From an uncultured Burkholderiales bacterium (GTDB lineage: Bacteria; Pseudomonadota; Gammaproteobacteria; Burkholderiales; Burkholderiaceae_C): a stretch of DNA of 45,687 nucleotides. Of the stretch, positions 15,791-22,984 are shown piece after piece. The position numbers and the translations under genes were made by a program. The stretch spans positions 1-45,687 of the forward strand of contig CALMQI010000252.1 of assembly GCA_937871935.1 (NCBI GenBank), read 5' to 3'. Numbering within the stretch: position 1 is the first letter of the stretch; every line of letters starts with the position of its first letter. Under the pieces are notes generated by a model. That model was given only the letters and a program-made list of their open reading frames with translations. It ran no database searches and was not told the DNA's origin.

Positions 15791-16549
15791 TCAATCGCAG
15801 ATCACAACGATGTCGTCGAAATAGCTGTTCGCGGTGCCCACCGCGTCGCCGTCGATGAGGAACAGCAGAGAGTCCACAGGTACGGCCGTGAAACTGCCAG
15901 ACAGGTTTCCACTGCCAACGACCGCCATCGTGTCGAGGCGCCGCAACTGCCACGTCGAATTGCCGGCGCCAGGCAGCACCAGCACCTCGATCTCATACCA
16001 GACAGCGAGGTCCACCGATGCAGGGGATGCGAAGAACGTCTCTCCGTCCCATATGCACTCGACGCGCCGCGATGGGTCGATGAACGATTCTCGCCGCGGC
16101 ACCAGCGAGAAGACGGCCGATGCTCCGCTCGCGTTCGTGAGTACGAAAGTGCCGCTGTCACCGTTCGCGTTCTGATTGACGACGAACTTGGCGCGCACGC
16201 CGGCAGAATACATCGCCGGAATGTCGCGGATGATCCCTTGCACCTGCGTCGTGCCGCTTTGCGCCAAGCACGACAGCGCGTTACCGTAGTCGTCACTGAC
16301 GATCGCAAATAACGACGACGACCCGACATAGGTCGTGTAGGGCGTCAACCCATTGGCAAAGTCCTCCGTGAAGTCAACGCAGGTGACGACTGGCACCGGG
16401 ATCTGGATCACGAGCCCAGGTCTATGCCACGGCCCGAGGTCTCCAGTCAGGAGCTTGGCGTTGATCGCTTCTTGCGAAGCGTTCTCTGGCAGCGCGCGCG
16501 GCGTGATCCGCGGTGCCATTCCTCTGAAAGATGGCGTGCTGGCCTTCAT
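15791..16549 (-). CDS. Tail protein N-terminal arm plus LamG-like jelly roll (split gene)
   Basis: This 252-residue protein opens with PSFRGMAPRITPRALPENASQ and a NAKLLTGDLGPW segment. I recognise this as the N-terminal arm of large podoviral tail proteins, usually joined directly to the domain found in the 883-residue gene downstream. Here it is followed by a jelly-roll or laminin-G-like module (residues ~55-250) ending in SYFDDIVVICD, and then a stop. Seven bases later the downstream gene starts. The two proteins together would make one canonical product interrupted by a glycan-binding-like insertion. Splitting by a stop or frameshift is possible, as is a functional two-polypeptide arrangement. 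Confidence 0.65.
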   Translation of the reverse strand: MKASTPSFRGMAPRITPRALPENASQEAINAKLLTGDLGPWHRPGLVIQIPVPVVTCVDFTEDFANGLTPYTTYVGSSSLFAIVSDDYGNALSCLAQSGTTQVQGIIRDIPAMYSAGVRAKFVVNQNANGDSGTFVLTNASGASAVFSLVPRRESFIDPSRRVECIWDGETFFASPASVDLAVWYEIEVLVLPGAGNSTWQLRRLDTMAVVGSGNLSGSFTAVPVDSLLFLIDGDAVGTANSYFDDIVVICD

Positions 16550-16558
16550 CGCCCAGGC

Positions 16559-17200
16559 CTAGAACACGCGCGGAATCCGCGCCATCGTGGTCCCGGTGTT
16601 GTAGCTGCGTGCCTCGTCGGCCTTGGCGTTGTTGATCGCGGCCTGAAACGAGGTAGCGCTGCGCACAGCGGCCTGCTTGTCGGTCCACGACTGGCCTTCA
16701 ATCGCGAATAGGTATGACAGCGCACCCTCGTCGAGCTTGCGCTGCCACTTGGCGAGCAAGTCGTCCGGGATGTCGGCGGTGGTGTCCGTCGGGGTAACCT
16801 GGGCCACGACGCGCACCACGTACTCGGCATCCGACGGCGCGGGGAAGATCAGCGACGACTCGGGCTGATAGGCGTAGCAACGCGGTTGAGCCGCGGGCTG
16901 GTTCAAGCGCCAGAGCGTCGAATCTTGCGGCGGCAGCGGCCAGTCGTTCTGCGGCCGCGATAGCTTGTACGCGCGCAGCCCGCGGGTGCCGATGATGCGC
17001 AGACCGGCGTCGGCGCTTTCCAGCGTCAGCGCGAGCGCCTGGTCGCCGACTTCGAGCAGCGGTTCGATCGTGCGACGCAGCCAGCGCGACTGCGTGCAGA
17101 ACTCGATCGCGGCGCTCCGGTAGGCGTGCACGAGGGTGGGCGTTGGGCATCGCCGCACCTTCTGCGCGACGTTCTGCAGCAGGTCAACGATGGCGGCCAT
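16559..17200 (-). CDS. Head-tail adaptor / tail tubular protein candidate
   Basis: This 213-residue protein starts at an ATG at 17200, overlapping the previous stop. An N-terminal helix (VDLLQNVAQKVRRC) is followed by a TPTLVHAYRSAAIEFCTQSRWLR segment typical of podoviral adaptor or tail-tubular-A-like proteins, which pack as helices beneath the portal. The C-terminal half has a DDLLAKWQRKLDEGALSYLF helix and a Lys/Asp/Glu-rich region. With its 214-residue neighbour it forms a pair of similar helical adaptors between the head genes and the long tail protein. The inference rests on position, size and general style. Confidence 0.6.
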   Translation of the reverse strand: MAAIVDLLQNVAQKVRRCPTPTLVHAYRSAAIEFCTQSRWLRRTIEPLLEVGDQALALTLESADAGLRIIGTRGLRAYKLSRPQNDWPLPPQDSTLWRLNQPAAQPRCYAYQPESSLIFPAPSDAEYVVRVVAQVTPTDTTADIPDDLLAKWQRKLDEGALSYLFAIEGQSWTDKQAAVRSATSFQAAINNAKADEARSYNTGTTMARIPRVF

Positions 17201-17844
17201 CAGGTTGCGCCCTCGCTCACGGACACCTTCGGGGCAACCGCGCGCTCAGCCTGCGCGCCGCCGCCCAGCAGGCGCTCCCACTGCTGCATGTAGCCCGTGG
17301 TCTTGGCTAGGTCGCGGCGCTGGGTGTCCTTGCGGTACGCGGCGGCCAGCAGGCGCGCGTAGAGCGCCGGCTCGTACTGGTCGCCAAGCGGGAGCAGGTC
17401 GCTGTGCGTCAGCGTGGGCGGCGTCGCGCCGTAGCTCGAAACCACTGCGCCGGTGCCGTCGTTGGGCGGGTAAACCCGAAACTGTAACTTGTCGCGCGGG
17501 TCGGCGCAGTAGTGATCGACCTCGGACTGCCGCGTGTTGCCAGGCCAGAATCGATAGCTTTCATCGAGCAGTGATTGATCGACCTGCGTGATGCTCTTTT
17601 GCGGCGGGGCGACGTTTTCGATCAGGTCGAAGATCGATGTCGCGCCAGCGGGCAGCGTCTGGATGGTGCCGGCCACTAGGGTGACCGCGTCGGTGATGAC
17701 GTAGGCATCCGGGCGTAGTTGGCACGTCGCCCGGATGGCCTCGTTCAAGCACTCCAGCAGGTCGTCCTCGGTCCAGGTGACGACGTTCTCGTCCACCAGG
17801 TCGGCGCGGGCCTTCGCCAGCTCCACATCGACGGCGATCGCCAT
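17200..17844 (-). CDS. Head-tail connector protein candidate (DUF6682-like)
   Basis: This 214-residue protein has an N-terminal helical region (VDVELAKARADLVD, then WTEDDLLECLNEAIRATCQLRP). A compact beta-containing middle follows (IQTLPAGATSIFDLIENVAPP and RDKLQFRVYPPNDG), then a C-terminal ALYARLLAAAYRK helix. This order fits phage head-tail adaptor proteins. I recall the DUF6682 family as similar but cannot confirm it without a profile search. It follows the capsid and small head genes in transcription order and precedes the second adaptor with a start/stop overlap. Confidence 0.6.
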   Translation of the reverse strand: MAIAVDVELAKARADLVDENVVTWTEDDLLECLNEAIRATCQLRPDAYVITDAVTLVAGTIQTLPAGATSIFDLIENVAPPQKSITQVDQSLLDESYRFWPGNTRQSEVDHYCADPRDKLQFRVYPPNDGTGAVVSSYGATPPTLTHSDLLPLGDQYEPALYARLLAAAYRKDTQRRDLAKTTGYMQQWERLLGGGAQAERAVAPKVSVSEGAT

Positions 17845-17856
17845 TGAGTGCTCCGG

Positions 17857-18480
17857 TTACGGTGCGGTCTGGACCGAGGTGCCCGCGTCGCGTTGTCGGC
17901 CGACGTTGGCGCCGCGAGGCTGCCGGCCGCCGCGCAGAGGCGCCGCAGACTCGATCGCCTGGCCGGTCGGAATGGCCGCCGCGGACAACAGGCCCAGCGC
18001 GCCACCAGAGACGCCGCCGGCAGCCGTTGTCGGAGCATCGTGGTCGTCGCCACCGCCGCCAGACAGTTCATCGCTAGGCGACTCGCTGCCGGGCAACGCG
18101 TCTCCCATCTGCGAGAGCGCGAAGACCTCCTCGCGCAACTTCTTGACCGGCTTGCTCGGATCCAGAACGCGGCCGAACTGCTCGACGGCGAAATTCAGCA
18201 GGTCGTCGACCGAGGCCGTGCCGATGTCGAACGGCGCCTCGGGCTCGGGGTTGTAGACCACCTCGCGGCGCGCGGCCAGGCCGGCGAGGAACCGCATGCG
18301 GTCGGCCAGGCTGGCTTTCACGTCGCCGTAGTACGGGCGGAAACGCTGATTGCGGCGCATCAGCGGGGTGTTCGGGTAGAGCATGCCGTCGTCGCGGATC
18401 AGGAAGGGGGTCTTCTTGTCCTGGCGGTGCTTGGCGCGCGCGTCGCTGACGCGCTGCTCGGTGTTGGCGTCCATCTTCAT
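17857..18480 (-). CDS. Head-associated structural protein, unknown
   Basis: The ATG at 18478-18480 gives 207 residues. The first ~120 residues are charged and helical, including a KHRQDKKTPFLIRDDGMLYPNTP segment, an FRPYYGDVKASLADRMRFLAG segment and a DDLLNFAVEQFGRVLD helix. The middle has a KPVKKLREEVFAL helix. The last ~70 residues are low-complexity Gly/Ser/Asp/Ala. It lies between the capsid genes and the adaptors. Nothing marks an enzyme. It could be a minor head protein or a scaffold-like chaperone for the adaptors. The start lies 2 bases downstream of the stop of the 63-residue gene. Confidence 0.55.
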   Translation of the reverse strand: MKMDANTEQRVSDARAKHRQDKKTPFLIRDDGMLYPNTPLMRRNQRFRPYYGDVKASLADRMRFLAGLAARREVVYNPEPEAPFDIGTASVDDLLNFAVEQFGRVLDPSKPVKKLREEVFALSQMGDALPGSESPSDELSGGGGDDHDAPTTAAGGVSGGALGLLSAAAIPTGQAIESAAPLRGGRQPRGANVGRQRDAGTSVQTAP

Positions 18481-18482
18481 GA

Positions 18483-18674
18483 TCAGGCTGCCTCGCGTTC
18501 GTCGGGGGCGTCCGCGCTTTCCAGCGTGGCGATGGCGCTGCGGTAGGCGACGGCGTTGGCGCGCGACAGCGCAGCCTGTTCGGCGTTGCCCTCGGCCTCG
18601 TGGATTGGCGCGTTGTTCTCGCACGTTTCCGCCGAGACGGAAAGCTGTGCGATGGCCGCGAGATGATTCTTCAT
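18483..18674 (-). CDS. Small head-region protein, unknown
   Basis: The ATG at 18672-18674 is preceded by GGAG on the minus strand, giving 63 residues. The product is small, helical and acidic (residues such as IHEAEGNAEQAALSRANAVAYRSAIATLESAD). It has no signal peptide or membrane segment. A predicted terminator lies upstream at 18702-18734, so expression may come from read-through or a separate promoter. An upstream in-frame start would cross that hairpin and is unlikely. Confidence 0.55.
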   Translation of the reverse strand: MKNHLAAIAQLSVSAETCENNAPIHEAEGNAEQAALSRANAVAYRSAIATLESADAPDEREAA

Positions 18675-18701
18675 GGTGCTTTGCTCCGTTTGAAGGATTG
18701 G

Positions 18702-18734
18702 AAAAGCCGGCCCAACTGGTGATGCTGGGCCGGC
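18702..18734 (-). terminator. Intrinsic terminator downstream of capsid genes
   Basis: On the minus strand a 9-bp GC-rich stem (GCCGGCCCA paired with TGGGCCGGC) with an 11-nt loop is followed directly by TTTT. It lies after the 67-residue gene and before the 63-residue gene. It would lower transcription of the connector genes relative to the major capsid gene. Confidence 0.75.
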
Positions 18735-18758
18735 CAGGGTCACCGCTTGCGCGGATGC

Positions 18759-18962
18759 TCAGGAACCGGCCGGGCCGCCGGGCGTGTAGGCCCCGCCCTT
18801 CATCTTGCCGGCTTGGCCGTTCTTCTGGCTGATGCCCAGCGGCGCGTGCGGATAGCGGGCCTTCGCCTTGCCGTTGGCCTGGCTCATTTCGCTGTTGATG
18901 GTCTCGGGCGGCACCTTGACCGTGCCCATTGCGCCGTAGACCGCGGGAGAGGTGAGTTTCAC
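18759..18962 (-). CDS. Small capsid-adjacent protein, possible decoration
   Basis: This 67-residue basic protein is encoded directly after the major capsid gene. It starts with MKLTSPAVYGAMGTVKVPPE and ends in a Gly/Lys-rich tail. It has an upstream AGGAG-like site. Small basic proteins here often decorate or cement the capsid in podoviruses, but I see no defining motif. The terminator at 18702-18734 follows it, so it is the last gene of the capsid transcript. Confidence 0.55.
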   Translation of the reverse strand: MKLTSPAVYGAMGTVKVPPETINSEMSQANGKAKARYPHAPLGISQKNGQAGKMKGGAYTPGGPAGS

Positions 18963-18996
18963 GTTTCGCTCCTTGGTGGAAGGGTTGCTTGTCGGC

Positions 18997-19020
18997 GGGG
19001 GCCCCGATCAGGGAGCCCCC
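18997..19020 (-). other. GC-rich hairpin after the major capsid gene
   Basis: Minus-strand GGGGGCTCC and GGGGCCCCC can pair almost perfectly around a short CTGATC loop. No T-tract follows, so this is unlikely to be a strong terminator. It could protect the capsid transcript 3' end or tune read-through. Confidence 0.5.
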
Positions 19021-19028
19021 TTCACCGA

Positions 19029-19967
19029 TCAGGTTGCCGGCGCCTTGGCCACGATCGCCAGGCCCACATACGACGGCTCGACCACCTCGTAGCCGTAGAC
19101 CATGAGTCCGCGGATCAGGTAACCGAAGTCGCTGGGATTGTCGATCATTTGGCACTCGACGATCTGCGCCGCGAAGGTCAGGCCAGCCGAATGGCCGAAC
19201 GGCACGTAGGTCGACACCGCCGGGCTGGTCTGCCGGAGCACGTTGCGGCTCTGGTACACCGTGAACCGGTCGATCTCGCCCACCTTGCCATTGCGAAGGA
19301 TCGAGACACCGTCGCCCGCCAGGCTGGCGATCTTGAGGTCCGACTTCTTCAGCAGGTTGATGACCCACGGCGGTACGACGATCCACCGGCCCTCATCGGA
19401 CACGCTTTGCTCATCGAGCACCTGGCCGGCGTCGGTGAACATGTCGATCACGTTTGCCGCGCTCAAGAGCCGAGGCGCAGCCGCCGAGCCCATGTCGAGG
19501 TCGTTCGAGTCGGCGCCGGCCGTGGTGCCCTGGTTGTCGGCCGACACGTCGGACGGGATCGTCTCGAGCATGTCGGCGTCCGCAGCGATGCGCAGTTGGA
19601 TGCTGCCATCGTTTGCGAACACGTCGGCCAGGTCGAGGTCCGACTGGCGCGAGTCCACCGTCGACAGGGCGACGTTGAAGCTCTTGGCCTTGTCGATCGA
19701 CAGGGTAACGCTGTTGCGTTGCGGGTACTGAGGCGTGAGGCCCTGCCCGATCACGTAGTCAGCGACCTGCACATCGGGGATCGTGCGGATGATGACGTTC
19801 GAGCCGAGGCCCGCGATCTCACCCTCGTAATCCGTCGACGCGATTTCGCCGAACACCGTGGTCTTGTAGAACTTCTCGACCAGCTTGCCCGAGTAGATCT
19901 CGGGGCTGTAGTTGATTGTGCCGCCGGGCCCGTATTCGGGCACGCCGGATGCGCGTGGGACGCCCAT
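19029..19967 (-). CDS. Major capsid protein
   Basis: This 312-residue protein is the likely major head subunit. Position supports this: it follows the scaffold candidate and lies between portal/terminase and connector genes. The N-terminal region contains SPEIYSGKLVEKFYKTTVFGEIASTD, a typical N-arm of HK97-fold coat proteins. The middle has an LRIAADADMLETIP helix and a long ARRLLS/DMFTDAGQVLDEQSV helix. The C-terminal third has beta strands (GYLIRGLMVYGYEVVEP). I cannot assign a named family with certainty. An intergenic stem-loop at 19994-20037 precedes it, consistent with control of an abundantly made protein. Confidence 0.78.
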   Translation of the reverse strand: MGVPRASGVPEYGPGGTINYSPEIYSGKLVEKFYKTTVFGEIASTDYEGEIAGLGSNVIIRTIPDVQVADYVIGQGLTPQYPQRNSVTLSIDKAKSFNVALSTVDSRQSDLDLADVFANDGSIQLRIAADADMLETIPSDVSADNQGTTAGADSNDLDMGSAAAPRLLSAANVIDMFTDAGQVLDEQSVSDEGRWIVVPPWVINLLKKSDLKIASLAGDGVSILRNGKVGEIDRFTVYQSRNVLRQTSPAVSTYVPFGHSAGLTFAAQIVECQMIDNPSDFGYLIRGLMVYGYEVVEPSYVGLAIVAKAPAT

Positions 19968-19993
19968 GATGGCTCTCCTTGAGTTGCGTGGCG

Positions 19994-20037
19994 AACCCGA
20001 TCGGCGGCGCCGTGTGGCGCTAGGTGCCGATCAGGTT
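19994..20037 (-). other. 12-bp stem-loop between scaffold and capsid genes
   Basis: On the minus strand, a 12-bp arm of the AACCTGATCGGC type pairs with GCCGATCGGGTT, with a 20-nt loop that itself contains GC-rich complementarity. It lies exactly in the short gap between the scaffold stop and the capsid ribosome-binding site. No T-run follows. Likely roles are RNA stability or processing; this is inference from structure and position. Confidence 0.5.
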
Positions 20038-21071
20038 CATCGTGACGACATGGTCAGCGCCACCCGAGCATCGAAGACCTCACGCTCCTCCTTCGACATT
20101 TTCCCCAAGGCCGCCCTCTTGTAGCCCTCGCGCGACTCCTGGGGAGTCAGCGGCCGAAGAGCCGGAGAGGGAGGCGGCAGATCGCCACCACCGGAACCAC
20201 CGCGGGCACTTGGCGCTACCGGAGGTTGCGGCGCTGGCGCTGGCCCTGAGGCTGGCGCTGGCGCCGGCCCGAGGCCGGTCTCTGCCTTGTACCGCTGGAA
20301 CAGCTTGGCGACCTTCGGGGCGTCGAACCTTCCTTCATGCGCCTTGAGCATCTGGAGACGGGTGTAGCCCGTGTCCTCGTCTACAAGGTCCAGCCAATCA
20401 AGCCACGGCTGCGTCTTGTCGATCTCCAGCGCATCGGGCACCGCGCGGACCAACTGGTCGACGAAGGCGTTCCATTTGCGCTTGAGCTCTGTCGTCCGCT
20501 GCTCCTCGCGTTCTTCCTTCAGGGGCTTGGTGGCTGCCGTTACGGCTTCCTGGGCTTCCTGTCGGACCTTGGCGAGGATCGGTCCGGTGATCGCCGCAAG
20601 CTGATCCGCACCGTACTGGTCGATCTGCTCTTGCGTGAACATCGAACTCACGTCGATGGCTGGGCTTGGCTGTTTCGGGTCGGTCGATCCCTTGGTCTGA
20701 AGCTGTTCTCGGAGCTCGCGCACCTGGCCTCGCAGCGCGGCGACGACTTGCGCGCTTTCATCGCGCGCCTGTCGAAGCATGCCGAACGTCACGCGGGCCC
20801 GCTGTTTCCAGTAGCCCGCGTCGTTCTCACGCGGGTCGCCTGGCGGCAGGTCCGAAGCGCCGTTCGGGGCGTCGGGGTCTGGTGCTGTGATCTGGGAAGT
20901 TGTCGTGGCCGTCGGTACGATCGGAGCCGCTGGCGATGCGGGGTCCGGGGTCGCGTTCGGGTCGGCCGGAGGGGCCTTCTGCGCGTCGATCATTGCCTGG
21001 ATCCTCTCGGACCGCTGCAAGACTTGGCGGGGAAGGCGAACGGAAGTCGATTCAATACTCTGGGCGGGCAT
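20037..21071 (-). CDS. Capsid scaffolding protein candidate
   Basis: I chose the ATG at 21069-21071, which has TGGAG on its 5' side, giving 344 residues. A GTG four codons upstream is less likely. The sequence is hydrophilic, with a Pro/Ala-rich N-terminus, a coiled-coil middle of about 100 residues (including GMLRQARDESAQVVAALRGQ) and a Pro/Gly-rich spacer. The basic C-terminal segment GYKRAALGKMSKEEREVFDA resembles coat-binding ends of scaffolds. It lies directly upstream of the coat gene. It probably directs procapsid assembly. No protease domain is seen. Confidence 0.7.
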   Translation of the reverse strand: MPAQSIESTSVRLPRQVLQRSERIQAMIDAQKAPPADPNATPDPASPAAPIVPTATTTSQITAPDPDAPNGASDLPPGDPRENDAGYWKQRARVTFGMLRQARDESAQVVAALRGQVRELREQLQTKGSTDPKQPSPAIDVSSMFTQEQIDQYGADQLAAITGPILAKVRQEAQEAVTAATKPLKEEREEQRTTELKRKWNAFVDQLVRAVPDALEIDKTQPWLDWLDLVDEDTGYTRLQMLKAHEGRFDAPKVAKLFQRYKAETGLGPAPAPASGPAPAPQPPVAPSARGGSGGGDLPPPSPALRPLTPQESREGYKRAALGKMSKEEREVFDARVALTMSSR

Positions 21072-21183
21072 TTGTGGCTCCACGATCCGGGCCGGCTCAA
21101 GGTGGCCGCTCGGGGTTCGCTACGCAATGGGGATGCGAAAGGCGGTTCCCTGGGTAATCGCTTCGAGCTGGGGTTCCTGGGCC

Positions 21184-21444
21184 CTAGATCGGCTGCCGGC
21201 CGCCTGGGTGCATGGATCCAACTGAGCGTGCAACGGTCTGAGGCGCGTTGCGCATGTCCTTGATCAGCTCATCGAAGGCTTTCACTTTGCCTTGCAGCAC
21301 GAAGAGCGCCTCGGCCTTTTCGGCGTTGAGCAGTCGTTCGAGCGCTTCGGCGCGTCGGGCCTCGATGACCCCGAGAAACATGGTTCCTTCAGCTGTTCGA
21401 CCCAGCATCGCCAGGTCTTTGACCATCTTCTCGGACAAGGGCAT
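21184..21444 (-). CDS. Small head-region protein, unknown
   Basis: This 86-residue protein starts with ATG at 21444 and is helical and charged (LGRTAEGTMFLGVIEARRAEALERLL, then a VKAFDELIKDMRNAP helix). It lies between the repeat protein and the scaffold. A gap of about 110 bases to the scaffold gene contains no other obvious gene. Possible roles are scaffold accessory or capsid morphogenesis factor. Confidence 0.55.
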   Translation of the reverse strand: MPLSEKMVKDLAMLGRTAEGTMFLGVIEARRAEALERLLNAEKAEALFVLQGKVKAFDELIKDMRNAPQTVARSVGSMHPGGRQPI

Positions 21445-21476
21445 GGGTCGAGATTATGCGCGAGTGCGCACCCACG

Positions 21477-22976
21477 TCAAACCTCTTCGAGCGCCGACAG
21501 CAGGGCCACCGCGATGACGCGGCGTTTGCGGTTGCTGGACTCCTGGGCGGATTTGGCCGCTTGTGCGGCGTCGCGCTCGGCTTGCCTGACAGCCAGCGCT
21601 TGCAACAGCGCCTCGGCTTGCGCCTTGTCCTGCGCAGCGCGCGCCTCCTGCTGCTCACGCGCTTCGCGTTGCAAACGCAGCGCTTCGAGCAACTCCTGGG
21701 CCTGGCGCCGATCCTGCGCACGCTGGCGCAAGGCCTGGAGCAGCACTTCGGCGGATGCCAGATCGCTGCGACGCTCCCGAAGGGCGACCAGCAGCCGCTC
21801 GGCGTAGGCGCGATCCTGCGCTTGACGCTCGGTGCCTTGCCGCACCACGGGCAGCAGCGCTTGCACCACAAGCCTGCGCACCGCCTGCTCGACAGTGGAG
21901 GTGACGTCGGGCACGAGCAGCGCCACCGGTGCCAGCGGCATCTTGACGTCGGGCGGCGCGGCCAGCGCGACGATCGCTACCGCATCGGCAATCGGTGTCA
22001 GCTCGAGCGGCGGCTCCTCGCGTCGCTCCTGCTCTGACAAAGCCGTCGCCTCGACTGCAAGCGGCTTGAACACCACGTTTGGCTGCTTGCGGCGCCGAAT
22101 AGGCGCGGGGCCAAGCAGCTTGGCCGGGAGCGGCAACCCGCTCGGCGTCGGCGGGGTAGGCGGCACGACCACTGCGACGGCGCTATCGGAAACGATGCGA
22201 GTGTCGGACGCCTCGGATGCCAGGGAACCCGGCGGCACGTTCGTGGCCACCGCAGAGTCGCTGACCGTGCGCGCGTCCTGCGCCTGGCTGACGATCACCA
22301 CGGCTGCGGCGGCGCTGTCGGACGTACTGCGCGTTTCGGTGGCGGCTGCAACGCGCGTGGTCAGCGCCGCGGCGGCATCGGTCAGCGTTCGGCTGTCCGA
22401 CGCCTGCGCCACCCGCTGCGTGAGCGCACTGGCCGCGTCGCTGGTGGTCCGTGTATCAGCCGCAGCGGCAACGCGCTGGGTCACGGCTGCGGCGCTGTCC
22501 GAGAGCGCGCGGGTGTCGCTCGCCGCTGCGACGGCTTGACGCACGGAGACGCTGGAGTCGCTGACGGTGCGCGTGTCGGCTGCCTCAGCGGCGAACGCCT
22601 TGGAAGCAGCAGCCGAGTCGGAAAGTGTCCTGGTGTCGCTGGCCGCCGCTACGCGCTGCACTGCCGCGCCGGCACTGTCGGAGACCGCTCTCGCATCGCT
22701 CGCGCTGGCGACGCGCTGCGTCACAGCGACTGCGCTATCGGTCAAGGTGCGCGTGTCGGCAGCGACAGCGACCTTGTTGACGACTGCGGCAGCGCTGTCG
22801 CTGACGGCCCGCGTGTCCATCGCAACGGCCGTGATGCCGCCCCCGCCAGAGGGCGTTTCCAGAGGCAGGTTCGGGATTTGCGGGTCGCGCGCGGTGAGCG
22901 TCGGGCCCCAAAAGTCCGCGACTGAGGCGGAGATCAGGCGGCCTGATCTCCGCCTCAGTGTGCGGTGGACGCTCAC
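21477..22976 (-). CDS. Repeat-rich structural protein with coiled-coil C-terminus
   Basis: The likely start is a GTG at 22974-22976 with GAGGT upstream, overlapping the 378-residue gene's end region; an internal ATG near 22820 is an alternative. The product has 499 residues. Residues ~45-275 are about eleven copies of a 20-residue motif themed V-A-x-A-x-D-T-R-x-x-S-D-S-A-x-A-V-x-x-x. After a Pro-rich hinge, residues ~300-490 form a long charged coiled coil rich in Gln, Ala, Arg and Glu. Repeats suggest an elongated fibrous or surface decoration protein. It sits between structural genes near the portal. The 39-bp palindrome at 22921-22959 lies within its first codons. Confidence 0.6.
   Translation of the reverse strand: MSVHRTLRRRSGRLISASVADFWGPTLTARDPQIPNLPLETPSGGGGITAVAMDTRAVSDSAAAVVNKVAVAADTRTLTDSAVAVTQRVASASDARAVSDSAGAAVQRVAAASDTRTLSDSAAASKAFAAEAADTRTVSDSSVSVRQAVAAASDTRALSDSAAAVTQRVAAAADTRTTSDAASALTQRVAQASDSRTLTDAAAALTTRVAAATETRSTSDSAAAAVVIVSQAQDARTVSDSAVATNVPPGSLASEASDTRIVSDSAVAVVVPPTPPTPSGLPLPAKLLGPAPIRRRKQPNVVFKPLAVEATALSEQERREEPPLELTPIADAVAIVALAAPPDVKMPLAPVALLVPDVTSTVEQAVRRLVVQALLPVVRQGTERQAQDRAYAERLLVALRERRSDLASAEVLLQALRQRAQDRRQAQELLEALRLQREAREQQEARAAQDKAQAEALLQALAVRQAERDAAQAAKSAQESSNRKRRVIAVALLSALEEV
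22160..22830 (-). repeat. 60-bp coding tandem repeats (20-residue units)
   Basis: About eleven units of 60 bases encode V-x-x-A-x-D-T-R-x-x-S-D-S-A motifs. Units differ in nucleotides but conserve the DTR and SDSA residues, so selection is at the protein level. A few units carry inserts (PPGS, PPTP) near the C-terminal end. Confidence 0.75.
22921..22959. other. Perfect 39-bp palindrome
   Basis: Two 19-bp arms flank a single central base. The minus-strand RNA would form a very stable hairpin followed by CGCGGACTTTT, which is a weak T-run. It spans the N-terminal codons of the repeat-protein gene just after the preceding gene ends. It could be a terminator or attenuator, or a protein-binding site. 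Confidence 0.85.
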
Positions 22977-22984
22977 GGGCTACC

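Noticed and set aside
17857-19386. Upstream extension of the 207-residue gene to 509 residues
   Set aside because: The extension crosses the coat gene 3' end, a terminator and two other genes in another frame, and its composition is shadow-like.
22160-22830. CRISPR-like periodicity in the 60-bp repeats
   Set aside because: Units are contiguous, coding and diverged, without spacers; it is a protein repeat.
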